A stretch of 64,000 bases of DNA from Kitasatospora aureofaciens (GTDB taxonomy: Bacteria > Actinomycetota > Actinomycetes > Streptomycetales > Streptomycetaceae). Below the pieces are notes generated by a model, which was not told where the DNA came from, did not search any database, and saw nothing but the letters and a program-made list of their open reading frames with translations. This document shows, in pieces, positions 32,916-40,973 of this stretch (position 1 is its first letter; each line of letters begins with the position of its first letter). The DNA lies in the NCBI RefSeq assembly GCF_001188955.3, contig NZ_JPRF03000001.1, positions 434,001 to 498,000 of the forward strand. Reading direction: 5' to 3'. The translations under genes were made by a program, and so were the position numbers.

Positions 32916-32929
32916 TGTTAGCGTTAACA
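32916..32929. promoter_or_regulatory. LacI-type operator upstream of the tandem GH54 genes
   Basis: TGTTAGCGTTAACA, flanked by further matching bases (TTG...CAA), 57 nt before the start of the first GH54 gene. It differs from the perfect palindrome at one base. Confidence 0.85.
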
Positions 32930-32985
32930 ATCGCCCCCACCCCCACACCCCTTCCTTTCCCCCACCCCATGGAAGGAGTTCGTTC

Positions 32986-34548
32986 ATGACCGTACGATCG
33001 TGGCTGCGCCGTGCCCGGCGGGCGCTGCTGGCGGCGGGGACGACCGCCGTGCTCGCCGCCGGCGTACTCACCGGCACGGCCACCACCTCCCAGGCCGCCA
33101 CCCAGGGCCCATGCGACATCTACGCCGCCGGCGGCACACCATGCGTCGCGGCGCACAGCACCACCCGCGCGCTGTTCGCCTCCTACAACGGCCCGCTCTA
33201 CCAGGTGCAGCGGGCGTCGGACGGCACGACACAGAACATCGGGGTACTGTCCGCCGGAGGCGTCGCCAACGCCGCGGCGCAGGACTCGTTCTGCGCGGGC
33301 ACCGTGTGCACCATCACCCGCCTCTACGACCAGACCGGTAGCGGCAGCACCCTGGTCTACCAGGGACCCGGCGGGACCGGCGGCGCCGACACGGCGGCCA
33401 CCGCGACCACCGAAGCGGTGACCGTAGGCGGCCAGAAGGCTTACGCGCTCTACATCAACCCCGGCAACAGCTACTTCGCATACAGCTCCACCTCGGGGGT
33501 GCCGACCGGCAGCTCACCCGAGGGCGAGTACATGGTCACCAGCGGCACCCACGTCAACAGCGGCTGCTGCTTTGACTACGGCAACACGGAGATCGACCAC
33601 AAGGCCGACGGCAACGGCGCCATGGACGCGATCAACTTCAGCACGGAATGCTGGTTCGGCGGTTGCAGCGGAACCGGGCCGTGGGTGCAGGCGGACCTGG
33701 AGAACGGCCTGTTCTCCGGCGGCGGCAAGACGTGGAACCCCGACCAGGTCTCGCAGACCAGCCGCTTCGTCACCGCGATGCTCAAGAACAACGGCACCAC
33801 ACAGATGGCACTCAAGGGCGCCGACGCCCGGTCCGGGGGCCTGACCCAGCTCTACAGCGGCGCACTGCCCAGCGGATGGAACCCGATGCACAAGCAGGGC
33901 GCCATAATCCTCGGCAGCGGAGGCGACTGCTGCCAGACCAACCACAATGCGAGCGCGGGCACCTTCTACGAGGGCGCCATGGTCAAGGGCTACCCCTCCG
34001 ACGCCACTGACGCCGCGGTCCAGGCCAACATCGCCGCAGCCGGCTACGGCAGCGCCTCGACCGGCACCGGCTCGCTGACGCCCGGCTCCCGGGTCTCCCT
34101 GCAGGCCACCACCGCGTGCTGCGCCTCGGACTACCTCCGCCACGACGACGCCGACACCAAGGTCGTCATCTCCGCGATCAACTCTTCCAGCTCGGCCACC
34201 GACAAGGCCGACGCCACCTGGATCGTCCGCGCCGGCCTGGCCAACAGCAACTGCATCTCCTTGGAGTCGGCCAACGCATCCGGAAGTTACCTCAGGCACT
34301 ACGCATTCGAGCTCTACCTCAGTCCCAACGACGGGACCACCCAGTTCGCCGCGGACGCCACCTTCTGCCCGCAGCCAGGAAACAGCGGCACAGGTCACTC
34401 CCTCCAGTCCTTCAACTACCCGGCCAAATACATCCGCCACTACGACTTCACCGCCTACATCGCGAGCAACGGCGGCACCAACGCCTGGGACGCCACCTCG
34501 TCGTGGGCCCAGGACACCAGCTGGCTCGCGGCCGCCCCCTGGAGCTGA
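32986..34548 (+). CDS. Secreted GH54 alpha-L-arabinofuranosidase with CBM42 (copy A)
   Basis: 520 residues. A signal peptide (RRARRALLAAG to TTSQAATQ, ~residues 1-38) precedes a GH54 catalytic domain starting GPCDIYAAGGTPCVAAHSTT (~40-355) and a C-terminal CBM42 (~365-520) with its three RH-type repeats (DYLRHDD, YLRHYAFELYL, YIRHYDFTAYI). GH54 enzymes remove alpha-L-arabinofuranosyl side chains from arabinan and arabinoxylan; CBM42 binds those side chains. Candidate acidic residues lie in ADLENGLFSG and GSGGD. Copy A carries extra cysteines absent from copy B (ECWFGGCSG and GGDCCQ). The AAGGAG site is 7 nt before ATG. An operator is 57 nt upstream, and copy B follows 147 nt downstream. Confidence 0.93.
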   Translation: MTVRSWLRRARRALLAAGTTAVLAAGVLTGTATTSQAATQGPCDIYAAGGTPCVAAHSTTRALFASYNGPLYQVQRASDGTTQNIGVLSAGGVANAAAQDSFCAGTVCTITRLYDQTGSGSTLVYQGPGGTGGADTAATATTEAVTVGGQKAYALYINPGNSYFAYSSTSGVPTGSSPEGEYMVTSGTHVNSGCCFDYGNTEIDHKADGNGAMDAINFSTECWFGGCSGTGPWVQADLENGLFSGGGKTWNPDQVSQTSRFVTAMLKNNGTTQMALKGADARSGGLTQLYSGALPSGWNPMHKQGAIILGSGGDCCQTNHNASAGTFYEGAMVKGYPSDATDAAVQANIAAAGYGSASTGTGSLTPGSRVSLQATTACCASDYLRHDDADTKVVISAINSSSSATDKADATWIVRAGLANSNCISLESANASGSYLRHYAFELYLSPNDGTTQFAADATFCPQPGNSGTGHSLQSFNYPAKYIRHYDFTAYIASNGGTNAWDATSSWAQDTSWLAAAPWS

Positions 34549-34695
34549 CGAGCAGCCCGCCCCGAGTCCGGTGCCGAAGACGGCCGAATCCGCACCGGAC
34601 CCGGAGGCGGCAACGCAACCCACGCCGCCCGCACAGCCGGGCACCGGGGGTTCGTCGACGCTCACCTCACACCCCACCCTGTGAAGGAGTTCTTC

Positions 34696-36249
34696 ATGAT
34701 CAAGCGACCGTGGATCCGCCGCGTCAGGCGCGCGCTGCTCGGGGCCGGTACCACCGCCGCGCTCGCCGCCGGCCTGCTCACTGCCACGACCACCACCTCG
34801 CAGGCGGCCACCCAGGGGCCGTGCGACATCTACGCCGCCGGCAATACGCCGTGCGTCGCCGCGCACTCCACCACCCGGGCGCTGTACGCCGGTTACAGCG
34901 GAGCGCTGTACCAGGTGAAGCGCGCGTCGGACGGCGCGACCAAGGACATCGGCCTGTTGAGCACCGGCGGCTACGCCGACGCCGCCGCGCAGGACTCCTT
35001 CTGTGCCGCTACCAGCTGCGTCATCACCGTCATCTACGACCAGTCCGGCAAGGGCAACCACCTCACCCAGGCCCCCGCCGGCGGTGCCGCGCCGGGCCCG
35101 GACAACCTCGCGAACGCCTTCGAGGCGCCGGTCACGGTCGCCGGCCACGAGGCGTACGGCGTCTACATCGCCCCCGGCACCGGCTACCGCAACAACAACA
35201 CCAACGGCATCGCCACCGGCGACCAGCCCGAGGGCATGTACGCGATCCTGGACGGCACCCACTACGACGGCGGCTGCTGCTTCGACTACGGCAACGCCGA
35301 GACCAGCAACACCGACACCGGCAACGGCCACATGGAGGCCATCTACTTCGGCAACAGCAAGGCCTGGGGCTACGGCTCCGGCAACGGCCCCTGGGTGATG
35401 GCCGACCAGGAGAACGGCCTGTTCTCCGGCATCAACACCCGCTTCAACGCCAACGACCCGAGCGTCAACAACCGGTTCCTGACCGCCATCGTCAAGGGCG
35501 AGCCCAACCAGTGGGCCATCCGGGCCGGCGACGCCCAGTCGGGCGGCCTGTCCACCTACTACAGCGGCGCGCGCCCCAACGCGGCCGGCTACAACCCGAT
35601 GCACAAGGAGGGCGCGATCATCCTGGGCATCGGCGGCGACAACAGCAAGGGCTCCGCCGGCACCTTCTACGAGGGCGTCATGACCTCCGGCTACCCGACC
35701 GACGCCACCGAGAACGCCGTCCAGGCCAACATCACCGCCGCCGGCTACAGCAGCAGCTCAACCAGCACCGGAGCACTCACCCCTGGCTCCCGGGTCTCCA
35801 TGCAGGCCACCACCACGTGCTGCACCTCCGACTACATCCGCCACGACGACGCCGACAACAAGGTCGTCATCTCCGCCGTCAACTCCTCCAGCCCGGCCAT
35901 CGACAAGGCCGACGCCACCTGGATCGTGCGCGCCGGCCTGGCCAACACCTCCTGCCTGACGTTCGAGTCCGCCAATGACCCCGGCCGCTTCCTGCGCCAC
36001 TACAACTTCGAGCTCTACCTGAGCGCCGACGACGGCGGCAGCTCGTTCGCGCAGGACGCCACCTTCTGTCCCACCTCGGGCAACAGCGGGGTCGGCCAGT
36101 CCTTCCAGTCCGTCAACTACCCGACGAAGTACCTCCGCCACTACAACTACACGGTCTACGTAGCCGCCAATGGCGGATCCAACAGCTGGGACAGCAGCAC
36201 CAGTTGGGCCGCCGACACCAGCTGGCTGGTCGACCAGCCCTGGGGCTGA
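34696..36249 (+). CDS. Secreted GH54 alpha-L-arabinofuranosidase with CBM42 (copy B)
   Basis: 517 residues, closely similar to copy A throughout and in the same domain order: signal peptide, GH54 (GPCDIYAAGNTPCVAAHSTT onward), CBM42 with three RHYNF/RHYNY repeats. Copy B keeps the family-typical MEAIYFGNSKAWGYGSG and GIGGDNSKG segments, whereas copy A has cysteine-rich replacements. The start is ATG 34696 with AAGGAG 7 nt before it; an in-frame GTG at 34681 overlaps that site. No operator lies in the 147-nt gap between the copies, so co-transcription with copy A is likely. A long hairpin follows. The pair probably arose by tandem duplication. Confidence 0.93.
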   Translation: MIKRPWIRRVRRALLGAGTTAALAAGLLTATTTTSQAATQGPCDIYAAGNTPCVAAHSTTRALYAGYSGALYQVKRASDGATKDIGLLSTGGYADAAAQDSFCAATSCVITVIYDQSGKGNHLTQAPAGGAAPGPDNLANAFEAPVTVAGHEAYGVYIAPGTGYRNNNTNGIATGDQPEGMYAILDGTHYDGGCCFDYGNAETSNTDTGNGHMEAIYFGNSKAWGYGSGNGPWVMADQENGLFSGINTRFNANDPSVNNRFLTAIVKGEPNQWAIRAGDAQSGGLSTYYSGARPNAAGYNPMHKEGAIILGIGGDNSKGSAGTFYEGVMTSGYPTDATENAVQANITAAGYSSSSTSTGALTPGSRVSMQATTTCCTSDYIRHDDADNKVVISAVNSSSPAIDKADATWIVRAGLANTSCLTFESANDPGRFLRHYNFELYLSADDGGSSFAQDATFCPTSGNSGVGQSFQSVNYPTKYLRHYNYTVYVAANGGSNSWDSSTSWAADTSWLVDQPWG

Positions 36250-36318
36250 GCCCGGGCACCACCACCGCACACCGGCCGGCACCCGCGCTTGGGCCACGAC
36301 AAGACGCACTGATTTGGG

Positions 36319-36358
36319 GTGGCCGGTACCGTCGAGCGCCAGAGACGGTACCGGCCAC
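36319..36358 (+). terminator. Terminator after the tandem GH54 genes
   Basis: Perfect 15-bp stem (36319-36333 with 36344-36358), 10-nt loop, 70 nt after the stop of GH54 copy B. Confidence 0.75.
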
Positions 36359-36556
36359 GGTGGCCGTGGCAATCACCCTTGCCTTACAGCGTCCGCGCGG
36401 GCGGTCTGGAGCGGCACACCGCCGAAGAGAGGTCTGGTCGTACGGGCAGGAGGCGTACGGCATCCTCCGCGACCACCTGGGGCTGCGCGAGGAGAAGCGC
36501 TGCGGCCTGCCCTGACGCCCGTTCTGAGGCGGATCGAGGCGTGCCTCCGAGTTGTT

Positions 36557-36570
36557 TGTTAACGCTAACA
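36557..36570. promoter_or_regulatory. LacI-type operator upstream of the regulator gene
   Basis: TGTTAACGCTAACA, 91 nt before the LacI-family gene. This is the reverse complement of the GH54 operator, indicating autoregulation. Confidence 0.8.
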
Positions 36571-36660
36571 TCTACGCTGCACAGTGTAGGCATGAGACAG
36601 TGGCGCCGCCGCGCGACGACGGGGCGGACGGTCGGACCGGGGCACCAGAGGGGGCTGCGC

Positions 36661-37692
36661 GTGGGAACTGAAGCGGTCGGTACGGAGGCGCGACAGCCGG
36701 TGATGGCGGACGTCGCGAAGCTGGCCGGCGTCTCCCACCAGACGGTGTCCCGGGTGCTCAACGGCGCTCCGCACGTGCGGCCCGGCACCCGGGAGAGGGT
36801 GCTTGCCGCGATCCGCGAACTCGACTACCGGCCGAACTCGGCCGCCCGCGCCCTGGTCACCCGCCGCTCGCAGACCCTGGGCGTCGTCAGCTTCGACTCC
36901 ACCCTGTACGGGCCCGCCTCGATGCTCGACGGCATCGAGCGCGCCGCCCGCACCGCCGACTACTTCGTCAGCGTCGCCAGCCTGCGCTCCCTGGACAGCC
37001 GCTCCGTGCAAGAGGCCGTGGACCGGCTGCTCGACCAGGGCGTGGAAGGCGTCGTGGTGATCGCCCCGCAGATCTCCGCGGTCAGCGCCCTCGCCAAGCT
37101 GTCCAGTTCGGTACCGGTGGTCGCGGTCGGTTCCGGCAGCCGGTCCCGGATGCCGATGGTGTCGTTCGACAACCGGGCCGGCGCCGAGGTCGCCACCCGC
37201 CACCTGCTCGACCTCGGCCACCGCACCGTGCACCACCTCGCGGGGCCCGCCGGCTGGATGGAGAGCCGCGACCGCCAGGACGGCTGGCGGCAGACCCTGG
37301 AGGCCGGCGGTGCCCGGGTGCCGCGGGTCGGGAGCGGTGACTGGAGCGCCCGCTCCGGTTACGAGGCGGGCCTCCGGATCGCGCACGACCCGGAGGTCAC
37401 GGCCGTCTTCTGCGCCAACGACCACATGGCCCTCGGCCTGCTCCGTGCCCTGCACGAGGCGGGCCGCGCCATCCCGGGCGAGATCAGCGTGATCGGCTTC
37501 GACGATATCCCCGAGGCCGCGTACTTCACCCCGCCGCTGACCACCGTCCGCCAGGACTTCGGCGAACTCGGCCGCCGCGCCCTCGAACTCCTCCTCGAGG
37601 AACTCGTCGGCGTCGCCCATACCCGCAACCACGTCCAGATCTCCCCGGAAATGGTCCTCCGCCGCAGCGCCGGCCCCGCCCGCCGCGACTGA
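36661..37692 (+). CDS. LacI-family transcriptional regulator of arabinan/furanose utilisation
   Basis: 343 residues. The N-terminal helix-turn-helix and hinge are textbook LacI: MADVAKLAGVSHQTVSRVLN, then VRPGTRERVLAAI and LDYRPNSAARAL. The effector domain follows (TLGVVSFDSTLYGP, FCANDHMALGLL, ISVIGFDDIPEA, LTTVRQDF). The start is set at GTG 36661 with a purine-rich site upstream, placing the first helix 15 residues in; an earlier in-frame ATG at 36592 would add a basic tail and lacks a clear site. Six strong palindromes of one sequence lie before the glycosidase, transporter and regulator genes nearby, and this is the only LacI-type gene in the window, so it is the likely repressor. The inducer is probably arabinose, arabinofuranosides or galactofuranose (inference). 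Confidence 0.93.
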   Translation: MGTEAVGTEARQPVMADVAKLAGVSHQTVSRVLNGAPHVRPGTRERVLAAIRELDYRPNSAARALVTRRSQTLGVVSFDSTLYGPASMLDGIERAARTADYFVSVASLRSLDSRSVQEAVDRLLDQGVEGVVVIAPQISAVSALAKLSSSVPVVAVGSGSRSRMPMVSFDNRAGAEVATRHLLDLGHRTVHHLAGPAGWMESRDRQDGWRQTLEAGGARVPRVGSGDWSARSGYEAGLRIAHDPEVTAVFCANDHMALGLLRALHEAGRAIPGEISVIGFDDIPEAAYFTPPLTTVRQDFGELGRRALELLLEELVGVAHTRNHVQISPEMVLRRSAGPARRD

Positions 37693-37733
37693 CCCTGCCG
37701 CCCGCGGCCGCCGGGTGCGCTCGTTCGGACCGC

Positions 37734-37763
37734 GTCGGACCGGCTGGTGCCCGGCGGTCCGAC
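37734..37763 (+). terminator. Hairpin after the LacI-family gene
   Basis: 9-bp perfect stem (37734-37742 with 37755-37763), 41 nt past the stop codon. Confidence 0.45.
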
Positions 37764-37879
37764 GGCTGAGGTCTCGAGGAGGGCGTGCCTCGGCGGTGCG
37801 CGGAGGGAGTCCGTGCGGGCGGGGCACCTCCCGGCCGAAGGTTGGGGGCGCGTCGAGCGAGGACGTGGCTCTGCCGGGT

Positions 37880-38041
37880 CTACTGCGGGTCGAGGGGAAC
37901 GCTGTCGTTCCAGTCCTGCTGCCATCCGTCGGTGCCGGCGATCGGCGTGGGACCAGGGCTGGGCGCGAACGCGTAGTCGCGGTCGCATGCTTCCACCGCA
38001 CGTCGGTGGAAGCCGTCTGCGCCCTCTCTGACAGTCTCGAC
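37880..38041 (-). pseudogene. 3' remnant of a minus-strand gene cut by the IS element
   Basis: A 53-codon open frame reads from the very left end of the insertion sequence to a stop at 37880. It contains VETVREGADGFHRRAVEACD and ends GWQQDWNDSVPLDPQ. It has no start, and the frame is interrupted exactly at the IS boundary. I do not recognise the family. The composition looks like a genuine protein C-terminus, but the evidence is short. Confidence 0.35.
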
Positions 38042-38048
38042 TGAGACG
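38042..38048 (+). repeat. Left terminal inverted repeat of the IS3 element
   Basis: TGAGACG, matching the inverse of the right end over 7 bp. The match weakens beyond this point. Confidence 0.6.
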
Positions 38049-38098
38049 CCCGGAATGTCGGGTTAGTCTGGATGGGCGAGACAGGAGATCCCTTCAGC

Positions 38099-39499
38099 AT
38101 GGCCAGCACCACCAATCCCGACCCGGCGCCGAAGCCGAAGCGGCGGACGTTCTCGCCAGAGTACAAACTGCGGATCGTCGCCGAGTACGACGCCGCGCCC
38201 ACCGGCGAGAAGGGCGCGATCCTGCGCCGCGAGTGGCTGTACCACTCACACATCATCGAGTGGCGCCAGGCCCGCGACGCCGGGGCGACGGTCACGCTGA
38301 CCGACAAGCGGACCTCGCCCGCCCGCCCGAAGAAGGCCGCCGAACAGGGAGCTGGAACGGCTGCGCAAGAAGGTCGCCCGCCTGGAACAGGACGTCGCCA
38401 AGCGCGACGCAGCCCTGGCTGTTCTGGGAAAAGCACATGCGCTCTTGGAGATGCTCTCCGAGAGCGCGGACTGAACCGCGCCCTCGCGCCGGTCCTGGAC
38501 GAGGCGTTCGCGGGCCTGGAACCCGAACTCGGCACCACCTCGGCATGCCGCCTGATCGGACGCTCGCGGGCTACCCACTACCGCAGGCTGAAACCGTCCC
38601 GGGCCGCCGAGCGCAAGCCACGACCGTCCCCGCCCTCCGCGCTGAGCCCGTCCGAACGGGCGGCGGTGCTGGACCTGCTGAACCGGCCCGAGTACGTCGA
38701 CCTGCCGCCCGCCCAGGTCTGGGCGCGGGAGCTGGACGCCGGCACCTACTGGTGCTCCGAGCGCACCATGTACCGCATCCTCAACGCCGCCGGGCAATCC
38801 GGAGAACGCCGCAGGCAGGCCACCCATCCCGCCAAGACCGTGCCCCAGCTGCTGGCCACTGCCCCCTGCCAGGTCCTGACCTGGGACATCACCAAGCTTC
38901 GCGGCCCCAACAAGGGCGAGTGGTACCACCTTTACGCGATCATCGACATCTACAGCCGCTACATCTGCGGCTGGACCGTCGAGGCCGCCGAGGACTCCCA
39001 CCGCGCCGAGGAGCTGATCCGCGAGACCATCGAACGCAACGGCATCGTGCCGGAGACCGTGCACGCCGACCGGGGCACCTCGATGACCTCCAAGGCCGTC
39101 TCCCAGCTGCTGATCGACCTCGGTGTGACCCGAAGCCACTCCCGGCCGAAGGTCTCCAACGACAACCCGTACAGTGAAAGCCAGTTCAAGACCATCAAGT
39201 ACTCCACCGACTTCCCGGAATACTTCAACTCCCTTACCCACGCCCGCGAATGGTGCGAGGGCTTCTTCACTTACTACAACCACGAACACCGGCACTCGGG
39301 CATCGGCCTGCACACCCCCGCCTCCGTGCACTTCGGCGCCGCCGATCTGGTCCGCGAGCAGCGAGCCGTCACCCTTACCGAGGCCTACGCACGCCACCCC
39401 GAACGCTTCGCCCGACGCCCGAAGCCGCCCGAGATACCCCAGAAGGTCTGGATCAACCAGCCCAAGCCGGAGACAGTGCCCGCACAACAGTCCATATAG
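38099..39499 (+). CDS. IS3-family transposase, OrfA and OrfB in one altered frame
   Basis: 466 residues from ATG 38099. The first ~80 residues are the OrfA helix-turn-helix (RRTFSPEYKLRIVAEYD, REWLYHSHIIEWR). Residues ~135-466 are the OrfB DDE integrase: WDITK, VHADRG and NPYSESQFK supply Asp, Asp and Glu. Between them, the frame reads out-of-register (GAGTAAQEGRPPGTG and onward). The proper OrfA leucine-zipper frame, ELERLRKKVARLEQDVAKRD to a stop after LSESAD, is found +1 from base 38349. One extra G in the run at 38347-38349 explains this. As it stands, the element makes a direct OrfAB fusion with a scrambled zipper instead of the usual frameshift-controlled pair, so its activity is doubtful. 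Confidence 0.8.
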   Translation: MASTTNPDPAPKPKRRTFSPEYKLRIVAEYDAAPTGEKGAILRREWLYHSHIIEWRQARDAGATVTLTDKRTSPARPKKAAEQGAGTAAQEGRPPGTGRRQARRSPGCSGKSTCALGDALRERGLNRALAPVLDEAFAGLEPELGTTSACRLIGRSRATHYRRLKPSRAAERKPRPSPPSALSPSERAAVLDLLNRPEYVDLPPAQVWARELDAGTYWCSERTMYRILNAAGQSGERRRQATHPAKTVPQLLATAPCQVLTWDITKLRGPNKGEWYHLYAIIDIYSRYICGWTVEAAEDSHRAEELIRETIERNGIVPETVHADRGTSMTSKAVSQLLIDLGVTRSHSRPKVSNDNPYSESQFKTIKYSTDFPEYFNSLTHAREWCEGFFTYYNHEHRHSGIGLHTPASVHFGAADLVREQRAVTLTEAYARHPERFARRPKPPEIPQKVWINQPKPETVPAQQSI

Positions 39500-39507
39500 T
39501 GTCAAAC

Positions 39508-39514
39508 CGTCTCA
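39508..39514 (-). repeat. Right terminal inverted repeat of the IS3 element
   Basis: CGTCTCA, the inverse of the left end. Confidence 0.6.
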
Positions 39515-39613
39515 TTTGACTTGACAACTTCCGGCGCGGCTGCGCCGATGGCGGCGGCCGTCACTGAGAGCGCTCCGAGCAGGTCAAGTCGTCGCGTCTT
39601 CCCCCGGGTTCAT
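39515..39613 (-). pseudogene. 5' remnant (signal peptide) of a secreted-protein gene next to the IS
   Basis: On the minus strand an ATG at 39613 with GGAG 4 nt upstream starts MNPG. A run of five G then breaks the frame. With one G fewer, the reading continues KTRRLDLLGALSVTAAAIG and AAAPEVVK, a good signal peptide with twin arginines, up to the IS edge. It lies divergent to the sugar-transport operon, facing the same operator, as would a further glycosidase gene. Whether it belonged to the same gene as the fragment on the other side of the IS cannot be shown. Confidence 0.35.
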
Positions 39614-39696
39614 GGCTCTCCGTGTGCCGCCTTCCAGCCGGGGGCGTGCGCGTCATCCAAACACCGTGCGGTGCGCGCGGCAAGGAATTCTCCTCC

Positions 39697-39725
39697 CGCA
39701 ACGCGGGCCAACTCCCCGCGTTGCG
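39697..39725. promoter_or_regulatory. Inverted repeat upstream of the ABC operon
   Basis: 11-bp perfect stem (39697-39707 with 39715-39725) with a 7-nt loop, about 80 nt before the operator. It could be a protein-binding site or a leader hairpin; no T-run. The surrounding 39614-39806 contains no gene. Confidence 0.4.
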
Positions 39726-39808
39726 CTCGAGTTGACGGTGCTTCGGGCCGCCCTCGACGGGCTGGTCAAGATTGGGTAACGGGGTGCGAGAGCCTTGCCG
39801 GTGCCGAT

Positions 39809-39822
39809 TGTGAGCGTTAACA
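39809..39822. promoter_or_regulatory. LacI-type operator upstream of the sugar ABC operon
   Basis: TGTGAGCGTTAACA, within the longer matching context ATTG...CAAT (39807-39824), 89 nt before the binding-protein start. Confidence 0.8.
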
Positions 39823-39911
39823 ATCTGTCTGGAGCGAAACGGCGCCGATACCTCCCGTTCACGTGACCGGTGCCGTTCGCGCGATCGACGATCCCGAGAG
39901 GAAGTCCCACC

Positions 39912-40895
39912 ATGTCCAAGAGAGCTGCGGCGGCCCTGGTCGCTGGTGCGATGGTCACCGTCCTCACCGCGTGCGGTTCCGGCGGAGGTGGGGGCTCGGC
40001 CGACAAGGGTGCCGGCCACAAGCTCGTCGTGGGCTTCTCGCAGGTCGGCGCGGAGAGCGGCTGGCGCACCGCGAACACCAAGTCGATCCAGGAGTCCGCG
40101 AAGAAGGCGGGCATCGAGCTGAAGTTCTCCGACGCGCAGCAGAAGCAGGAGAACCAGATCAAGGCGATCCGATCGTTCATCCAGCAGAAGGTGGATGTGA
40201 TCGCCTTCTCGCCGGTGGTGGAGTCGGGTTGGGACACCGTGCTGAAGGAGGCGAAGGACGCCAAGATCCCGGTGATCCTCACCGACCGGGCGGTGGACTC
40301 CAAGGACGACTCGCTCTATGTCTCCTTCCTCGGCTCCGACTTCGTCGAGGAGGGCAAGAAGGCCGGCGACTGGCTGGTGAAGGAGTACCAGGGCAAGTCC
40401 GACGAGGTGAACATCGTCGAGCTGCAGGGCACCACGGGTTCGGCGCCGGCCAACGACCGCAAGGCGGGCTTCGGCGACGTGATCAAGGCGGACGCGAAGT
40501 TCAAGGTGGTGGCCTCGCAGACCGGTGACTTCACCCGGGCGAAGGGCAAGGAGGTCATGCAGGCCTTCCTGAAAGCCCAGCCGAAGATCGACGTGCTGTA
40601 CGCGCACAACGACGACATGGCGCTGGGTGCGATCCAGGCGATCGAGGAGGCCGGCAAGAAGCCGGGCACCGACATCAGGATCATCTCGGTGGACGGGGTC
40701 AAGGACGCCTTCACCGCGATGAGCCAGGGCAAGATCAACGTCGATGTGGAGTGCAACCCGCTCCTCGGCGACCAGCTGATGGACCTGGCGAAGAAGGTCA
40801 AGGCCGGCGAGCAGGTGCCGAAGCGGATCAAGACGCAGGAGGGTGTCTTCACCCAGGACCAGGCCGCTGCCGAGCTGCCGACCCGCCAGTACTGA
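39912..40895 (+). CDS. YtfQ-like sugar-binding lipoprotein of a furanose ABC transporter
   Basis: 327 residues. A lipoprotein signal with the lipobox LTAC (C21) is followed by a periplasmic-binding-protein fold of the ribose/galactofuranose class. VGFSQVGAESGWR, QQKQENQIKAIRSFI and VVESGWDTVLKEAKDA are the hallmarks of E. coli YtfQ, which binds galactofuranose and, by kinship, arabinofuranose. The start is ATG 39912 with GAGAGGAAG before it; the in-frame ATG at 39870 would put extra residues before the signal. It is the first gene of a four-gene operon with ATPase and two permeases, controlled by the operator at 39809 and next to arabinofuranosidases. Import of free furanose sugars released outside is the likely job. 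Confidence 0.92.
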   Translation: MSKRAAAALVAGAMVTVLTACGSGGGGGSADKGAGHKLVVGFSQVGAESGWRTANTKSIQESAKKAGIELKFSDAQQKQENQIKAIRSFIQQKVDVIAFSPVVESGWDTVLKEAKDAKIPVILTDRAVDSKDDSLYVSFLGSDFVEEGKKAGDWLVKEYQGKSDEVNIVELQGTTGSAPANDRKAGFGDVIKADAKFKVVASQTGDFTRAKGKEVMQAFLKAQPKIDVLYAHNDDMALGAIQAIEEAGKKPGTDIRIISVDGVKDAFTAMSQGKINVDVECNPLLGDQLMDLAKKVKAGEQVPKRIKTQEGVFTQDQAAAELPTRQY

Positions 40896-40903
40896 CCGGG
40901 CCC

Positions 40904-40945
40904 GCCCGCCCGGGGAGCGATCGGCGGAACGCTCCCCGGGCGGGC
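40904..40945 (+). terminator. Intra-operon hairpin after the binding-protein gene
   Basis: 16-bp GC-rich perfect stem (40904-40919 with 40930-40945), 10-nt loop, 8 nt after the binding-protein stop and 28 nt before the ATPase start. A partial terminator or mRNA-stabilising structure here would raise binding protein over membrane components, as known for other binding-protein operons. Confidence 0.7.
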
Positions 40946-40973
40946 CGGGTCGCACGAGGAGAGGAGAACCGGG

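Larger units (their letters stand above)
38042..39514 (+). mobile_element. IS3-family insertion sequence
   Basis: 1,473-bp element bounded by TGAGACG at 38042-38048 and its inverse CGTCTCA at 39508-39514; ends of TG...CA are usual for the family. It carries one long transposase frame. The flanks (GAC on the left, TTT on the right) show no target-site duplication. This suggests that adjacent DNA was deleted after insertion, in line with non-matching gene fragments on the two sides. Confidence 0.8.

Noticed and set aside
36319..36660. N-terminal extension of the LacI-family protein from upstream starts
   Set aside because: It would span the terminator of the GH54 genes and the operator, and LacI proteins begin just before the helix-turn-helix.
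38042..39514. Normal IS3 with programmed -1 frameshifting
   Set aside because: The OrfA zipper frame is cut off from its N-terminus by one inserted base, so the usual arrangement is not intact here.
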